A model generated the notes under the pieces. The model was not told the origin of the DNA, ran no database searches, and saw only the letters and a list, made by a program, of their open reading frames with translations. Shown one piece after another: positions 10,335 to 29,150 of a DNA stretch of 64,000 bases (positions within the stretch are counted from its first letter, which is position 1; each line of letters opens with the position of its first letter). Position numbers and translations under genes: made by a program. This DNA comes from Bryopsis sp. KO-2023 (taxonomy: Eukaryota > Chlorophyta > Ulvophyceae > Bryopsidales > Bryopsidaceae), in contig BSYQ01000003.1 in assembly GCA_030272585.1 (NCBI GenBank), forward strand, positions 4,836,001 through 4,900,000, read 5' to 3'.

Positions 10335-13300
10335 ATGAGGATTGCATTCACATCCAACATTAGTGTATGGCATGAACACTTCTGTTTTGAGGGGGGTGGG
10401 ATGGGGTTGTCTGCTTTTCCTTTTGCAGCTTCTGGTTCTTTCAGCGTGCTCATCATCGGAGCTGGGCTGTCTGGATTATCGGCAGCCAGAGTCCTGAGAA
10501 AAGAGCTTGCTAATGTGACGATTTTGGAAGGGTCAGGCAGGGTGGGGGGAAGAACACACACAGTTGAAGTACCTGATTTTGGTAATGTCGAGATGGGTGC
10601 GACATGGATTCATGGAGTAAAAAATAACCCAGTTCTCAAGCTTGCGAAAGAGGCGGGGTTATTGAAAGAAAGCAGTTTTTTGCCTGCGAAAGGAAGGACG
10701 ACCAGGTAAAATAGCAATGGAAATGAAATGAAATGGAGCTGTGCTGTTTAATGTTTCAGCACTCTGGTTGTGTCATTGGGTTGTTTTTATTTTATTTTAT
10801 TGTGTTGTTTGATGTTTGAATTTTTTGAAGAGAAGAAGCGTATGCTGATGCACAAAAATTGAATGTCAAAATGAGGTTTTCCGAGGAAGGCCAGTCTGAC
10901 GCCGTGAAATTGGATGAGCTGCAAATCGCGATGAGTGCAGCCGCCAGGTAAAATTCTAAAACTTCAGAAAACAGAAACAAAAAAGAAAGAAAATTGTGTG
11001 CTATGTTCTTTTTTTTTTTTTGGTTTTTTCTTCGAAATGTTTCCTGTCTTCAAACTGCACCTGAAAACCACACAGAAAGAAAAAGGGAAAAAAGTAATTG
11101 GAAGTTGGCAATGTTTTCTTATGGATTACTACACGTATTGTTTCACATACGTAGAGGTATGGGGATTTTTGTTGCCAATGTGAAGAAGGGAAGATCGCCC
11201 TGCAAGGATCCGATGTTCCTTTTGGGGAACTCTTGCAGAGGGAACTCCTTGAAACCAAAGTAAGGCGAATTCTTCTGCAAAAAGAGAAAGAGAAAAAAGA
11301 AACTAATTAATTTAAAAAAAATCAGATCATAGATGCATTCGTAGATCGTAGAATCCATTCTTATATCTGTGCTTTTGTTTTCCAATTCTTTTACTTGGCG
11401 TATGCATATTTTCTGCCCCTTTCCTCAATTTGTGTACATTTCTTGAATGTAATGATATCGAGGCGCAGCAACCATGAAAATGAGTAATATGGGCCCTTGC
11501 TTTTTCTTTTTTGGTCTTCAGTAGTTTTTTTTCAGTAGCATGCAACCACAGGGAACGCATTGCATGTCAGACAACAGAAAAAGAGCTAAAAAAAAAGTCA
11601 ACACACCCCACACCCCACACCCCAGCACCAAAAAACTACCTGAACCGGTTGTGGGCCCGCTCCACATTCAGGACTGCAAATAACGATAAGACTAATCCGA
11701 TGCTTACCTTGCTCATTTGCATGTCATGCCTTGTGGAGTAATAAATGCAACTTGTATGTTGATTGTCAGGACTCGCTGGCGGGAGGGGACCCCCGTAAAG
11801 AGGAATTAGTGTACAAAGGCTGGATGTGGGCGGAACGCCTCCAAAGAGCCATCGATGGCTTTCATACGAGTTGGCATGCATCCGCCACCGGTCTGACTTT
11901 CTACAAGGAGTACGGTGGGGGGGACATGCGAATGATCGGAGGCTATCAAAACATATCGAAAATGTTGGCAGATGGGTTGGACATCCGGTTCAACTGTGTG
12001 GTGTCGAAGGTAGAGGATTTCGTCAGTAACACAAAATGTGGTGTGGCTGTTGCTGCCTTTATCCGGTGAATTAATTGATGTGGGTTATTTTTTTCTGGTA
12101 AGGTGTGTTTGGGGTTTTGTGTGTGGGGGGGTTAGGTTAAATGGGGAGCGGACGGGGTTGAAGTCACATGCACCGACGGCCAGAAATTCGAGGGGGATTG
12201 TGTGATCATTTCCGTTTCGCTTGGAGTTTTGAAAGCAACTCACGAGACTCTGTTTGATCCACCGCTACCCATAAAAAAACGAGATGCGATAGAAAGGATG
12301 GGCTTTGGAGTGGTGGACAAAATATTCTTCGATACACGGCCGCACAAATCGTCTTTTCCAGCAGCAAGGGTAAGAGAAATGGGTGGATCTTCCCAACGGA
12401 TAGCGAACTGCCAGGTGGAGGTTTGAGTGAAAAGGAAAACTGAAGACCATCATGGTGAACTATTTTTGGACAGCATCCGGAAGTCCGTATGCTCCATCAG
12501 CAAGCGGCCAGAAAAAACACCACCACATTAGCATTGAAGTTTTGATGTGGTGGAGATCTTTCAAATCCACTGGCATGTGGAATTGCATGTCGATTCGACG
12601 GTTCTTGAAGTTTGACACCGTCTGTTAGGACGAGTCTTTGCTGTGGGGTACCTCCAGAGAAGATTGTGAAAGAGCCTCGGTGCACCCGATTCGACCGTCA
12701 GACCCAAATGGTGCCAAACAACCCAAATGGATCAGGGGTCTGTACAGCCTGCACCCAGAAGATTCCATCGAGGACAATGGCCATTTGCATGTGTCTTGGA
12801 TCAGCGGTAATATATACACACACACACGTATACACCTACTTTTTTCATTCAATTTTCTTTTTTTTCAAGAACGAAACATGACGTGTAGCGTTCTATCATC
12901 GACTTATCTGTTGATCGACTTATCTGTTGGCTCCTTGATCAGAAGACATCACCAGTCCAGATTGAGTTTGGTTTCAGGAAGTGATGCTTTGGAAATGGAG
13001 GGAGCGTCGGATGCAGAGCTACAATCTGCATGGGAACATTTGCTGGCCTCGTTTCCAGCTCTGAAAAATGTCGAAGGATTTAGCAATTCTCCGAAAGTGT
13101 ACAGATCCGACTGGGGAAGCAATCCTTTGTTCAGAGGCTCCTATTCCTTTGCAGCCTTCGGATCGAACAGAGATGATGTGGAAAATTTGGCATCCCCTCT
13201 CTGTTGCGAAGGCAAGCAATACGGAAGGCCTCATATGTTTTACCAGCTTGTTCTTCTCAGAAAAAAGAAAACGAGTTGGAATTGATACAGCTGGCGATCT

Positions 13301-13495
13301 GCCAGTCTGTCAATCGAGAATAAACATCATTGTTCTGTCTGTGTCGATTTTGATCCAGATCGGCCTGTTGTGAGGTTTTGTGGAGAAGCGACACATGCTG
13401 AATATTTCAGTACAGCCCATGGTGCCATTCTGAGTGGCGAACGTGAAGGGGAAACCGTTTTGCGATGGTGGAAAGATGACAGGAAGTCCATTTGA
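10335..13495 (+). CDS. FAD-dependent polyamine/spermine oxidase
   Basis: Flavin amine oxidase that oxidises spermine or related polyamines. Exons: 10335(?)-10705, 10831-10947, 11157-11259, 11770-12009, 12136-12369, 12629-12806, 12978-13202, 13359-13495, all in phase. Family landmarks in order: the Rossmann dinucleotide motif LIIGAGLSGLSAARVL, ILEGSGRVGGRTHT, the substrate-site block MGATWIHGVKNNP, VIISVSLGVLK, the LPIKKRDAIERMGFGVVDKI helix, SDWGSNPLFRGSYSF, and the FAD-binding C terminus FCGEATHAEYFSTAHGAILS. This order and spacing match animal spermine oxidase and peroxisomal plant polyamine oxidases. The start is uncertain: exon 1 is open from the ATG at 10335, but a TTTTGCAG acceptor near 10427 could mean that the true first exon lies upstream. 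The protein ends KSI and has no clear peroxisomal targeting signal. Confidence 0.9.
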
Positions 13496-13828
13496 CTTTT
13501 CTTCCTAAATTTTGCTCGATTCGATTTCTTATTCGATTTTGGTCAGCCCCATACAAGCCTTTCTGAGTTTTCTTGTGTAATCCTAGAAAAAAAAAATTCA
13601 ATGGGGATGATTGTGCCAAAAAATGTTAGATGTGTCCTTCACCTTTCGGTAAGAATTTCGCATCTATCTTAGCTTTTAAAGCTAGTTTTTCTGGGTTTTA
13701 TTTTCGACTTGACCGACCCAATTGTCACCTATTTGACTTGCAAACATTCATCTTTAAGCAGAAAGGCTGGCTTCGGTAATTTTCTTACTTGTCTCTTGGT
13801 ATCCGCAACGCAGCTTTACAATTTTTAC
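13496..13828. other. Short intergenic region
   Basis: Between the oxidase stop and the transposon remnant. Nothing recognised. Confidence 0.4.
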
Positions 13829-13844
13829 ATACCGTATTTTCCCT

Positions 13845-13867
13845 AATAGTAACCCTGGGTTGCTATT
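13845..13867. repeat. Imperfect 23-bp palindrome at the transposon end
   Basis: AATAGTAACCC, one central base, then GGGTTGCTATT: 10 of 11 arm positions pair. It lies just inside the terminal repeat of the pogo-like remnant and may be a transposase-binding site. Confidence 0.7.
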
Positions 13868-14351
13868 GTTTCGAAGTACCCCCAGGGGTTGCTCCGAGAA
13901 CAAGTCCATTTCTGTGGAGGAGCTTGTCGATCCAGCCAGAACTTGCTGCAAACGTTTCAAAACCTGGGGAGGCTTTGGCCAACTTCTGGGCCTCAAGAAG
14001 AATCAATCTCCGAGTCACATGTTTCCTCTCTGCGCGCTGTTTCTTGATCCATGCGACGACCTTCTCGTTCAACTCTGCGTAAATTTCTTTCCTTCCAGCC
14101 CCTCCCAACCGTTGACGCTTTGAATCCCCTTGTTGAACAACTGCCTCCAAAGATGAAGACGACTTTCTCCACCTCTGAATCTGTTTGCGATCTACGCCAA
14201 ACTCTTTCGCTGCCGCTCTGTTTGATGACTTCTCAGCAAAACGAACAGCTTCTACTTTAACGCTTGCCGCGATCCCTTTTCGTTTCTTGCGTTGTTTGTC
14301 TTGGGACGGTTGGGGGAAAGGCTTCTCGCTTGGGCCTGCGTTGTTTTCCAT
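13863..14351 (-). pseudogene. Pogo-type transposase N terminus, DDE domain missing
   Basis: A 162-residue open frame. Residues about 22-75 hold a Brinker/Psq-like helix-turn-helix (NRAAAKEFGVDRKQIQRWRK). Residues about 90-155 hold a CENP-B-type helix-turn-helix (VTRRLILLEAQKLAK, then FAASSGWIDKLLHRNGL). Such tandem DNA-binding domains head pogo/Tigger transposases. The catalytic DDE domain that should follow is absent: the frame ends at the element's own terminal repeat. The product could still bind element ends, but transposition in cis is not expected. Whether it is expressed cannot be told. Confidence 0.75.
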
Positions 14352-14360
14352 CTCTATCGA

Positions 14361-14802
14361 CGATTCACGTCGTGAAGCCTGACGACTGACGACCAGTGAA
14401 TATTGGTGCGTGACGATTAACGGCAGTGGTTTCGCGACGTGCCGTGGTGCAGGCGAGGGGCCGTTTCGTCACCAGCTGTCATACATGTGGGGCGTTGGCA
14501 GAGATTCGAAATGCAAGCTTTAAATGATGAAGAATTTAAAGCAGGTTACAGGGGTTCGTGTCGGGGTAACCAGATGTCAGAAAAAAATTAGTAAGCAAAT
14601 GCTTAGGTGGAAATCGGGCATGGAAACTGTTTTAAACAGTAAGAGAACGAAAAACACTATTAGAGAAAATACAGGAATTGTATTCAGTAGCATGCCAGCG
14701 AAAAGCAAAATACAAAGTTGATCTTTCCCGCAGAGGAAAATAATTTTTTTTTTTAATAAATTTCGATCATCCTTGTAGCTTTTCGATTTAACCCAGAAGC
14801 AG
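14361..14802. other. Intergenic region
   Basis: Between the transposon remnant and the 3' end of TRAPPC2L. No second terminal repeat and no coding segment seen. Confidence 0.4.
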
Positions 14803-16373
14803 TCAGGATCTGCCTTTTACCAGGGCACGGATTCTTGCCTCGAACATTGGAGAGTCGATTCGCTGCAAAAAAATGCACACAACACTCATCACTGTTACTT
14901 TATCTTGGAAAAAAAACATCTCTGTTACTTTATCTTGGAAAAAAAACGAAAGTCGATGCCCTTCCTCCTGACAAGTGAAATGGCGCAATATCAATATATT
15001 TCAATTGACAAGTTACAACGAATTTTGCACCATGTAAAAAAAAAAGACTTGCTCAGAAAGGGCAATGATGGGACGATGCACAGCCAGTGGTGTTGCGATA
15101 CTGCTCTTTTTCTTTGACAAATTTTGTGGGAAACATAACGAAGTCTTTAAAAAATTGAAAACAAAACAAAACACAAATTCATATAAGTCGATGATTGATC
15201 CGTTTCGAGTCACTCACCGTTCCAAAGGTGTAGAAGGCATTCGACACAGCGTTCACGTATTCATGGTGTATTCTCTTGAAAATCTGGATGGGTAGCACAT
15301 TCGTTTTTTATTGAATAAAATACAAAAAAATCATTAATTAAATGCTTCAAAGAAATGCAGAATTTTTAGTTCAACTTTGGGTTGATGCTGTCCCATCCAA
15401 CGTTTTGCAACACTTCCACAGGCCACGAAGCGACACGACACAGAAATGAACAAATGCACATTTTACTATCAGGAACTGAAAGGCAGACGGTTGGACCACA
15501 TGCTAGAAAAACGAAAAGTGGAGAGCAGCACAAACACAACAGAAAAAAAAATTCTCACTCGTCGAATATCATCCTCCTTGAGAACCAAGTCATCCACCAC
15601 CAGAATGAACTTCACATTGGTGTTGGTGATGTACCTTTCGACACAAACAAAAGAAATAAAAAAAAGTTGAAAATCATCGAATCGCACAGCCAATCATCGA
15701 TCCCTGAATTCCACAGTAAGTGTTCCTTTTTCGACATGCATGCATGAATTCAGCACTGGCATGAGTAAATGAAACCCGAATTAAAAAAAAAAGACAAACA
15801 AGAACAGAATAAAAGACTGATTCTTGAAAGTTCGCCTTTTTTGCTCCTTCTTCAGGATTTCCATCTTTTTATTTTTCCAATCAAAGGCTTATTTTGGAGA
15901 GCTGATTCTCACCCCAGAACTTTGTAGTCTTCAGTTGGGTACAGCAATCCCAAGTAAGATTCTTGAGGTCCGCTTTGTCCTTTCTTTTGACTCGAGCCGT
16001 ACACTGCAACAATTTTTTTTATTTATTTTAAAATATTCTTATCCAAAAACATGCACCTTGAAAAAAGTTGACCCTTCGATGCCAGAATCGATATTTGGCT
16101 TTCAGGTTACCTTTCTCCTCGACAGCGTCCAGAGCGCAGTGCACGACGTAGTGGAATTTCAAAGCAGATTCGCCACTCTCGTCAGCGAAACACTTAATGA
16201 ACAGGGGGTTGTTCTGTGGAGACAGCCAAAGCCAGACCACGTGAACGAAAGGAATAACAGCTCCATATTCGTCCTTTCCTTCTCTTTTTTTCCCTGTTTT
16301 CGTGTTCAACTCGGTTAAAAAATCACAGTGTGGAACCCACCGCCTGGCCAACAACAGCTGCACAAACGATCAT
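14803..16373 (-). CDS. TRAPPC2L: TRAPP complex subunit TRAPPC2L (sedlin-like)
   Basis: Subunit of the TRAPP vesicle-tethering complex acting in ER-Golgi and Golgi traffic. Six exons, 16373-16341, 16213-16111, 16003-15913, 15634-15559, 15283-15218 and 14862-14803, sum to 429 nt, or 142 residues, matching the usual 140 or so. The chain has the longin fold of the sedlin family: MIVCAAVVGQANNPLFIKCF, LKFHYVVHCALDAVEEK, YLGLLYPTEDYKVLG, YITNTNVKFILVVDD, IFKRIHHEYVNAVSNAFYTF and a C-terminal helix beginning RIDSPMFEARI. It lines up along its whole length with remembered human TRAPPC2L. The start is the first Met, immediately before the hydrophobic first strand. Intron 5 contains a 30-bp tandem duplication. 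Confidence 0.93.
14892..14949. repeat. Tandem duplication, 30-bp period, two copies
   Basis: CTGTTACTTTATCTTGGAAA and the following A-run occur twice in a row with identical sequence, inside TRAPPC2L intron 5. Near-perfect identity suggests a recent slippage or duplication event. Confidence 0.9.
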
Positions 16374-17286
16374 CCTCTTGCAGAGGGCGCAAATCGATCT
16401 TGCATGGTGGTCGATCGATCCGCTCATTTGCAGAACACACAAGGCAAACGATGAGTACCATGACATAATCGAATGTCTGTGAAACGAAACGAAAGTCGTC
16501 GAAGACAGACAAAAGGCTGCGCATCGCTTCCCACTGTTCAGGCGCTCTTCGCGCGTGAGTTCCTAGCTCCACGGTGACGAGGTGAGTTTCATAAAACAAA
16601 GTCGCCGCTTTCAGCAATGGCATTCGGTTCGCGGCTACCCGACGAGACTGCGTTGGATATTATTCTAGACGTGTCATCTTTTTGCGTCCCTCCGAACTAC
16701 AGAAACTCGGAAAGAAAAGGGATAAACCTACAGTTCGGAAGCACCTCCGTTTGCGTACGCCCATAAGAAAAGTTTCTGCCCGTGAAACTGCTAAGCCGCG
16801 CGTTTTCCGTGTCGACAGTACTCACAGGGGACCCCTGTTTGAACTATTTTCTGTACAGTGCAGACTTTCATATTTGTAGGAGTACTGTTCGATGCCAAAA
16901 ATATGTGTCAGTATAAAAGAAAACAGGGAGGTAAATTTCCTGATGCACTCAGAATGTGCTCCCATCCAAATGCTAAACTGGACAATCCCTTGAATTTTTC
17001 CAGCATCTGGGATCGATTGCACCGTGGTGCCTGAAACTTGGAATCTTTTTCCCAGTTTAGGTCGGTGCATCTGATCAAATGATATCCACATAGTTGATAA
17101 GGCATCGATCCAGTGTCAGTCACTTTCAAGAAACTGTAAGGTTTTTTCCCCACTGCTCCAGCAGAGTTGCTGCATTTTTTTGTCGATGACCCACTCGATT
17201 TGTTTTGTTGAAGCTCTCGATCGGATGTCGATTGATGGGTTTGTTTTATTTGTTTTTGCTCATTGTCTGTCATGGGAGCAGGCACG
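16374..17286. other. Divergent intergenic region
   Basis: 913 bp between the TRAPPC2L start (minus) and the ABC transporter start (plus). Open frames of 60-130 codons exist on both strands but show no recognisable domain, and none has supporting splice structure. Promoters of both genes are expected here. Confidence 0.4.
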
Positions 17287-24554
<7,268 letters not shown>

Positions 24555-25917
24555 TTAATACATTCAAGACTCATTATCCATGAATGCATAAGGAACGAGA
24601 GGGGGGGGGAGAGGGGGGGAAGGGCAGGCATGGGTGTGTTTGCACAAAATATACTCGTTCAGAGAATCTATTGAGATGGGTTTTTTTGGCATGTCCCGGA
24701 TGAGGACGGTTTCTATCCAGTTTTGGATTTTCAATTTGAGAAATGCAATCACATTTTTTTTTTCCTGATGTATTGCAGCTTTTATTATTCTTTTGGCTCT
24801 AACTCGAGCAGATGTGCTGTTGTTGAAAATTAGATTATGTTTCGCTAGGGAGGATTTGGTGTGGTGACTCTGTCTTCTCTTTTTCAATTCACACCTCTCA
24901 TAGTTGCAGAGGACCTGGGGGGCTTGGCTGTCAATCTCTGCTGATATTAAGTGCTGGGTTTTTTTTCCTTGGACTCTGCTAAACTTTAGCTCTGTTTGTT
25001 TTTGTGGAACCCCCTGGAGGTAGAAAAGAGAATTAACATGCGTTCTTGGGTGACGTGCCCACTGCTGGCCTTCGACTGAATGCAAGCCTTTTTTTGGGGG
25101 GAGGGGGGTCGATGACTTTAGAAGAAATTGAAAAACGTTGCCAAAGAAACAAAAGATGAAAGAGAAGAAACAATCGAACAGAACCAAGAAAGAAAGAAAA
25201 CAGCAAATATGAACAGTACACCAAAAAAAGGAGTGAATGTATAAGAATGTGGAGAAGAAGAAGGAATTGCTCCTGTGCTCAGTATCAATTTTGGGTGTTT
25301 CTTTGTGATTTTGGACGAGGTAATTCATAGCAAGAATGGAAAATAGTCCAAAAGAGAATATCTGTGAAAAAGACGTCATGCATCGTGACGCCCACTTGAA
25401 AGAAAAAAAAGTGATGGACACATAAAAAGATATGTGAACACACTTGCTTCAGTGAATTGAAGATTCCTCCACCTTCCTCCCCCCGCCAAAAAAAAAGCAA
25501 AGATCCGCGACCTGTTCTCCTCTTCCCAAACCCTCCTGTCTGTGCGCTCGCTCGAGACAATCTGAATCTCACTGCGCCGCCACAACGCATGGAATCTAAT
25601 TACACATGTCCGTTTTTATTCACAAATATAAATCCTAGATGCATATATAACGCATGGAATCCCAGCAGGTTCATGTCTTTAAAGATTTGAAAACTTCACC
25701 TGCTTTACAGCCAGTGCTCTTCCCTCTTCAGGTTGAGCGAATCCAGTGTGTGTGATAGCCGCCAGAATTGAACCAAATCAGTACACAACTGAGACGACAA
25801 GTTTCTGGCAAACACCATCTGGGGCGAGTAGAAAGGTGCACCTCCCTCCTCTTTTCTCAAACCACTCGTCACTGAAGCTTACAACGTCCACGAGATCTCG
25901 ATTGAACACAGGGCTGT
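24555..25917. other. Intergenic region
   Basis: 1.36 kb of T-rich plus-strand sequence with G-runs near 24601-24620 and 25097. A 285-codon open frame on the minus strand is a low-complexity Phe/Ser/Lys reading of the T-rich DNA and is not accepted as a gene. It holds the 3' end of the ABC gene and the promoter of TRIP13. Confidence 0.5.
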
Positions 25918-28238
25918 ATGAATCAAATCGATATGGATACAGAAAGCCAAGGCAACGTTATCGACGCGATGGAAAACGGCGAAACAACACCACCCCAGCC
26001 AGCAATGGCGGAGGAAGCAGAGGAAAAGGTGCTCGTGACAGGTATTTATCCCCCAAGAAAAGCTACTGCCTGCGTTTTCAACTGCGATCGACTCTGCGGG
26101 GTGTTTTCTGGCGCATGTCTTGGCACGGACTTGGGGAATCGACTAACAATCTGTGCACCCCTGACAGTGGAAGTCTGCCTGAAAGCGAATTCCAGCTGCA
26201 GCCCCACTGATATCAAAGAAAGCGTCCACAGGTACTATCTGAGGTTGAAACACGACGGTCCGCAGAGCGGCGGCGCCTGATTTTGCTCGTGGCTTCGCAG
26301 GTTTCTGAAGCATGCTGGGTACCTAACGTATCAAGACCACACCGTTCCGATTCCGGTCGCCGGCTGCCAATTTTTAACTGATCATGTGGAATCGATCAAG
26401 ATCTGCGATACAGGTGGCGACCTCATGCATGCAAATTGTTGCACCCTGAAGGCATCATATTGTGGGAAATGCGCTTCTTTCTAATGTCGAGCACCGTGTT
26501 TTTTTTCCCTCTTGGCCAGGCACGGAGGGCGGGACTTTGTTGTGGTGGCAAATCGACGCAAGGGTGCATGTCTACAAGGTGCGAGATCTTGATGGCCCAA
26601 TCCAACATTCATGTCCACTCGCTCGTTTTTAGAAATTGAACAACAGTTTATCGGGTTTTTTAACGCTGTGCAGCTGGATGTGGATGGGGCGGAGGATGAG
26701 GATGACTGCACAGACGCGATTCCCTCATACCGAGAATGGGCGATGCCCTCCCAAGAGTTTTATGGACTGTGGGACGCGCTGTACTACGACACCAGCATCA
26801 AACAGAGGCTGCTGCACTATGCACACACAGCTTTGCTGTTTGCCGACCACAGGGTGGACCCCCAGCTGATTTCATGGAACAGGTTGCGTTTTGTGAAATT
26901 CAATTCTTCCTTTTAAGGATTCAAAGGTGACTTTTCTTCCCAATCAATTGCCCTCTAGAAAATAAAGTTTGATTTTTTTTTTAATCAGGGTCATCCTGCT
27001 CCATGGACCTCCAGGAACAGGGAAGACATCTTTGTGCAAGGCACTGGCACAAAAGCTGGCCATCAGGTTTATGGAAAGGTAAACTTTTGGGATTTATCTG
27101 TGGGTTTGCTTTTATTTCCAATAATAACAAATCCATTTCGAGTTCCACCTCGCTCAGTGCAATGCCACTTTCCTTTGTTCAATCAATTGAAATAACGAAA
27201 GGATGGTTGCATCGACTGAAACATACTGCTGCTGAGGGGAGGTTATGGCCCTAGGTATCCGCAAGGTGGTCAGCTGATCGAACTCAATGCTCACAGCCTG
27301 TTCAGCAAATATTTTAGTGAGAGTGGGAAGCTGGTCTCCAGTCTTTTCACGAAGATCCAGGAAATCGTGGAAGAAGAAGATTCGCTCGTGTTTGTGTTGA
27401 TCGATGAAGTGGAGAGCCTTGCCGCCGCCAGAAGAGTACTCCACAAAAATATCAATTTCCTTGCATTCTCCAGACAGACGCAGTGACTCATCTTTCCCAT
27501 TGTTCGTTGATTTGGGTGGTAAGAAATGCGTGTGGTTTTGTTGTTAGACAAACTCGTCGGAGCCTTCCGATGCGATTCGAGCCGTCAACGCTTTGCTCAC
27601 GCAGCTTGACAATTTGAAGCGATACCCCAACGTTTTGGTGCTGGCGACGTCGAACTTGACAGGATCGATCGACCTCGCCTTCGTCGACCGAGCAGACATC
27701 AAGGTACAAAACGCATTTGTCCGATTGCTTCATTGTCGCTTCCATTGAGGAATCCGACTAGAGGTTTCGAAGGCGTTGTGGAAATGTACAGGCCTTCATC
27801 GGGCCACCCACGATCCGAGCCCGATATGAGATACTCAGAAGCTGCATCGCGGAGCTTCAAAGAGCTGGAATCATATCGGGTAAGTTTCGTTCACCCCGCT
27901 TATCTGGCGTGGTTGTTTGAACATGGCGATAACCTTTCTTTGGTGTGTCGGGTTCAGGTGGCGCGGATGAGTCTATTCTTTCCATGGTCGAGTACATGAG
28001 GCGGGCCACTGGTGTCCACGCATCTTGTTCTTCGCCGGCCCTGGCGGTCAGCTCCGCATTACATGGCGCCGCCGAGGCTTGCAAGGGTTTCAGTGGAAGA
28101 GCTCTACGCAAGCTTCCATTCCTCGCCCATGCATCGAATCCCGCACTGTCGAACCCCTGTTCTTGCGCTACTTTCATCAATGCACTGAAGTCAGCCATTT
28201 TGAGGGAATCGCAAGACCGGTCGCATCTGGACACATAG
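25918..28238 (+). CDS. TRIP13: TRIP13/Pch2 AAA+ ATPase
   Basis: AAA+ remodeller of HORMA proteins (Hop1/HORMAD, Mad2) in meiosis and the spindle checkpoint. Ten exons, 25918-26041, 26168-26231, 26301-26413, 26520-26578, 26674-26882, 26989-27078, 27255-27435, 27548-27703, 27792-27879 and 27958-28238, sum to 1365 nt, or 454 residues. Landmarks: [20 protein letters not shown], the [12 protein letters not shown] segment, Walker [38 protein letters not shown], Walker [12 protein letters not shown], the sensor-1 block [20 protein letters not shown], and C-terminal [15 protein letters not shown]. It aligns along its length with remembered human TRIP13 (432 residues). The start at 25918 is followed by other in-frame ATGs (25933), so the exact N terminus is open. 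Its presence suggests a functioning meiosis or checkpoint. Confidence 0.95.
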
Positions 28239-29150
28239 ATAGATAGATACTACTAGATAGATGTACCCTTTTTTTTCACATTCTTAAGGGGTTTCATGCT
28301 GATCAGCAGGTTCTATTTTCGGGGGTTGGGGGCATGAAAGTACGCAACTCACAGCCGACTTGCAAGTGACTCCAGAGTGCAGCGTAGAGTGCACCCACCA
28401 TTACTGTTGTCCAGTGTAGTACGTGTACCAGCCTCATCTAACGCACCACCAGGGATGATTCCACGTCCACCCTTTGTGTTGTCGACTATAATATTTGTTT
28501 GTTTGCTAAACGAAAAGTCGATGGGAGAGTGAGGATACAGACACACACACACACACACAGAGAGACCATACTCATATCCTACGTATAATTGGGGGCATGG
28601 AAACGCCATGGAAATCCACCGTACATGTGCTTGCCTACTCGCTCTTCTAGAAACCATACCGCTGAACTCCAGGCAACCGCAAGTGTCGACAAGATAAAGC
28701 AGGCAAACTCGGGGCCACTTTTGGGATCTGATGGAGATCATGAAACATGGTGTCCTCGTTTGCGTCCAATGCCAGATATTTCGCAGAAGTTTGGGTGTGG
28801 CAGTGGTTCACATTCTTCGTTGTTTCTGGTTTCATCCCTAGGTTCATCTCTAGCCCGACACGAATTCCTGTTTCCTCGAGTAAAATCGCCCAACCAAAGA
28901 TTTACATGCTATTTCAGCAAAAGACTTGACCGTACAAAAAAGTTGGCAGCACCACCTACAAAAAATAGCTGTGTGCGTATCACTTTTTTAGAAAATAATC
29001 ATATACAACCCCCTCAACGATACATTTCCCTCCCCAGAAACTTCTAATATATAGCACTGCGATACATATGGCCCCCTCTCAAACCACAGATTTCTTTAAT
29101 CCAACACACAATTGGAGGGACCTATTGAAACGAATCTCTTCCTCGACTGA
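28239..29150. other. Convergent intergenic region
   Basis: Between the TRIP13 stop and the ABC1 kinase stop. Contains ATAGATAG repeats just after the TRIP13 stop (28238-28262). Open frames on both strands lack recognisable domains. Confidence 0.5.
28541..28558. repeat. (AC)n microsatellite
   Basis: Nine AC units followed by AGAGAGA, in the convergent intergenic region. Confidence 0.9.

Larger units (their letters stand above)
13829..14360 (-). mobile_element. Pogo/Tigger-like DNA transposon remnant
   Basis: One end carries TACCGTATTTTCCCTAATAG, a form typical of terminal repeats of pogo-type elements in the Tc1/mariner superfamily (recalled, not searched). About 20 bp inside it ends an open frame for the transposase N terminus. 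The opposite terminal repeat was not found in the next few hundred bases, so the element is truncated or internally deleted. The intact-looking frame suggests recent insertion. Confidence 0.7.

Noticed and set aside
12370-12432. Peptide-like frame (GWIFPTDSELPGGG) suggesting a frameshift in the polyamine oxidase
   Set aside because: Exon 5 ends at a GTAAGA donor in phase 0 and joins the next exon (12629) in phase 0, so no frameshift is needed; the peptide is an intron reading.
24564-25421. 285-codon open frame on the minus strand after the ABC transporter
   Set aside because: Its translation is a Phe/Ser/Lys-rich reading of T-rich DNA with long homopolymers. It has no domain, no splice structure and no start context.
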